Assembly: GCF_016802725.1 (NCBI RefSeq)
Contig: NC_052665.1
Location: 11,187,501 to 11,251,500 of the forward strand
Source: Solenopsis invicta
Lineage: Eukaryota > Arthropoda > Insecta > Hymenoptera > Formicidae
Reading direction: 5' to 3'
Length of the DNA stretch: 64,000 bases
The position numbers were made by a program, and so were the translations under genes. Shown one piece after another: positions 62,081-64,000 of the stretch (its first letter is position 1; the number at the start of each line of letters is the position of its first letter). The notes under the pieces were generated by a model. It had not been told where the DNA came from. It was given only the letters and a program-made list of their open reading frames with translations, and did not search any database.

Positions 62081-63295
62081 TATGTGTGTATGTGCAACCG
62101 TTCCGATTTGGTTGAATTTGTGTGCAAACAAAAAATCGTAATGTATGGTATGTTCACGTTATAGAAAATGTCTCGAACAATCGTATCAGCTAAAATCTAA
62201 ATCATGAGCGTGGCCACTTTGAGGCTTGTTCTCTCTTTCGAGAGAATTTCTTGTAAAATTTATCTTGTGCAAGTTTTTTTTGGTATGTATTTTTATTCTA
62301 CGAAAGGGTTTTGGGATTTGTCAAACCAATTCGAAAATAATTTATTCTGTAATGGAATTGGTATTTAGGTTTCTCTTAAAAATCAAGATTATTAAAACAA
62401 ATAAGTAGATCTTTATATATACATAGATATATTCTTTTCCTGTAAACTATACAGTATGGTCCACGAGAGAATCATTTAAATAAATTAATGACTATTACGA
62501 TCATCGAATGATAGAATAACATGTATGAATATATGTGAATATAACATATATACCCTTTTTAAACGTACATAAAACTTGTGTAGATCCTTTATATGAAATG
62601 GTAATTGCAATTCTGTTTATAGTTTCATTTGCATGTACATTTGTCAGCTGTTATAGTTTAATTTAAATTTAAACGGCCATCATACATTCAGATTGTACAT
62701 AGAAGCCATTTGCAGGAATACAAATCAAATATTAACTAGTAATTAGTATTAATTTGATTTGTTGCCAAATGTAGTCAGCTCAATAAATTTAATTTTATTT
62801 TATTAACAAATTATATGTAAATGTAATATAATAAATATCAAAAATTAAATCTTTTATTAAGATTAATAAATTATATGTGAATTTTTGAAGATCTAAATGG
62901 CATATAAATAAAAAAAAAGATGCTTATAAAAATTGCCTATCAGAGTTTGCCTATCAGATATAGTTGTTGCATACAACTACTATCCAACGATGCAACGGTA
63001 GAATGTACAATGCCGCTTAAATTAGTTTTATAGTTTTATTTGTCCTGTTCAATTCTTATTAACAAAACCATTTCTGACAACTGGCTTTAAATATGTAAAA
63101 ATTGCACCATGTTGATGACTATGAATATTTTCTTATCGTCAAACCAAAAACATGGAAATACAGTATAATACAACAATGATACATACACTTTACACTCGAT
63201 GCATTCTACTGTATTCCTTATAATATGAATGATAACTCATTCTTATAAGCACGGTGCAATTAGCTCCCGTCCGATTGATACTTTTGAGGCCTTCC
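62081..63295. other. Intergenic and Sce 3' UTR
   Basis: AT-rich, with no gene seen. A minus-strand AATAAA at 63035-63040 would give Sce a 3' UTR of about 255 bases. Confidence 0.5.
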
Positions 63296-63949
63296 CTAGG
63301 TCTTCTTCCATGAATAATACATTTCCAAGGGTCGATTGACACGCCAGAACTTATCGTTCACTTGTCGTAACGTTTGTGAGCCGCTTAGTACTACAAGCTG
63401 CCCAGGAGAAGGTGCGATATAAATACAGAAATTTAATAGCCTATCTGATTCAGATAGTTCAGTGTCCAAATCTAACGTTAAACGCATTGCCAAATATTTA
63501 CTCAAGTGGTCCACTGCAAAAACAAATAATTCGTTACTCCATGCTGGAAAATGTTTGCTTTCTAATTTTACAATTTAATGTGCATTTATATTTATAGTTT
63601 TTTTAAAATATATAATTTCTCTTTTTAATTATACAAAGTATCTCACCTGTGGCATTTGCTGTTGTTTTTATATAACGAATACTATTCTCCTTCAATGCTT
63701 TTATTAAAGAATTATCACCTGCCATCTCTGTAGGGTGTGGTTTAAAAACAAGTTCAATTTCATTAAGCATCAAAGGTTCGCTAGGACCTTCACCTTCGGT
63801 ATCAACCATAGAATCACCACCACCCGTCTCAGCTTCTGCACTAGAGGAATCATTCTCAGAATTTTGAAGACTTTTCTGTCGTTTCGACGGTTTTGGGATT
63901 TGATTTGCAGGATTTGGCGACGGTGTGGTAGAGTTTCTAGATGTTGTTC
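63296..63949 (-). CDS. Sce: Sce/RING2 Polycomb E3 ubiquitin ligase, C-terminal exons (partial)
   Basis: Two minus-strand exons, 63647-63949 and 63296-63513, join in frame (ANAT|VDHLSKYLAMRL). The first holds a Ser/Pro/acidic linker (TPSPNPANQIPKPSKRQKS, then SSSAEAETGGGDS) and the start of the RAWUL domain: EIELVFKPHPTEMAG and SIRYIKTTANAT. The second completes it: VDHLSKYLAMRLTLDLDTEL, FCIYIAPSPGQLVVLSGSQT and NDKFWRVNRPLEMYYSWKK. This is the signature of RING1/RING2, the catalytic partner in Polycomb repressive complex 1 that monoubiquitinates histone H2A; RAWUL binds CBX and RYBP-type partners. The RING finger and start are beyond the right edge (acceptor at 63950-63951). The RAWUL domain looks intact. 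Confidence 0.95.
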
Positions 63950-64000
63950 CTAGACAAATAAATTGTAATAAAAATTACAAATTTATAAGTTGCTATAATT

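Noticed and set aside
1..64000. CRISPR arrays, operons, bacterial promoters or integrated viral genes
   Set aside because: Genes are spliced and animal-type; I saw no regularly spaced repeats and no viral or transposase protein signature.

Overview
This is AT-rich animal nuclear DNA with spliced genes, many short inverted-repeat transposons (MITEs) and long intergenic stretches. The gene set (CrebA, DNA primase small subunit, a RING1/RING2 Polycomb protein) and the compact introns and insect-type 5S sequence fit an insect, most likely a hymenopteran such as an ant. The species assignment is inference.

Layout. (1) 1-4.7 kb: a decayed discoidin-domain-receptor-like tyrosine kinase (frameshifts, stops, no DFG) between two copies of a flanking repeat, with three MITEs. 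(2) 5.4-13.2 kb, plus strand: CrebA, a membrane-tethered bZIP factor of the CREB3L family, five coding exons. (3) 15.8-17.8 kb, plus strand: the DNA primase catalytic subunit, seven coding exons, with an E2F-like site upstream. (4) 17.8-34.6 kb: no gene I can support; it holds MITEs, GC-rich patches and a 5S rRNA copy sitting in the centre of a 300 bp palindrome. (5) 34.6-40.4 kb: two convergent, diverged paralogues encoding secreted-looking proteins with repeated 'NGKPxxxYxW' motifs; I do not recognise the family. (6) 40.4-56 kb: mostly intergenic, with a cluster of one palindromic MITE family, a paired Grainyhead-type site and one weak secreted-protein candidate. (7) 56.3-57.6 kb, plus strand: an unrecognised 219-residue protein rebuilt from four exons. 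(8) 59.8-62.1 kb: two inverted, divergent copies of the same promoter, first exon and splice donor, about 1.2 kb apart. (9) 63.3-63.95 kb, minus strand: the last two coding exons of Sce/RING2; the rest of the gene lies beyond the right edge.

Functional links are limited. CrebA is a secretory-capacity regulator and primase is a replication gene; they are neighbours but need not be co-regulated. The best candidates for undescribed biology are the convergent NGKP pair, the inverted promoter duplication, and the 5S-in-palindrome element. Exon joins were made by eye from splice consensus and reading-frame continuity, with no transcript support.
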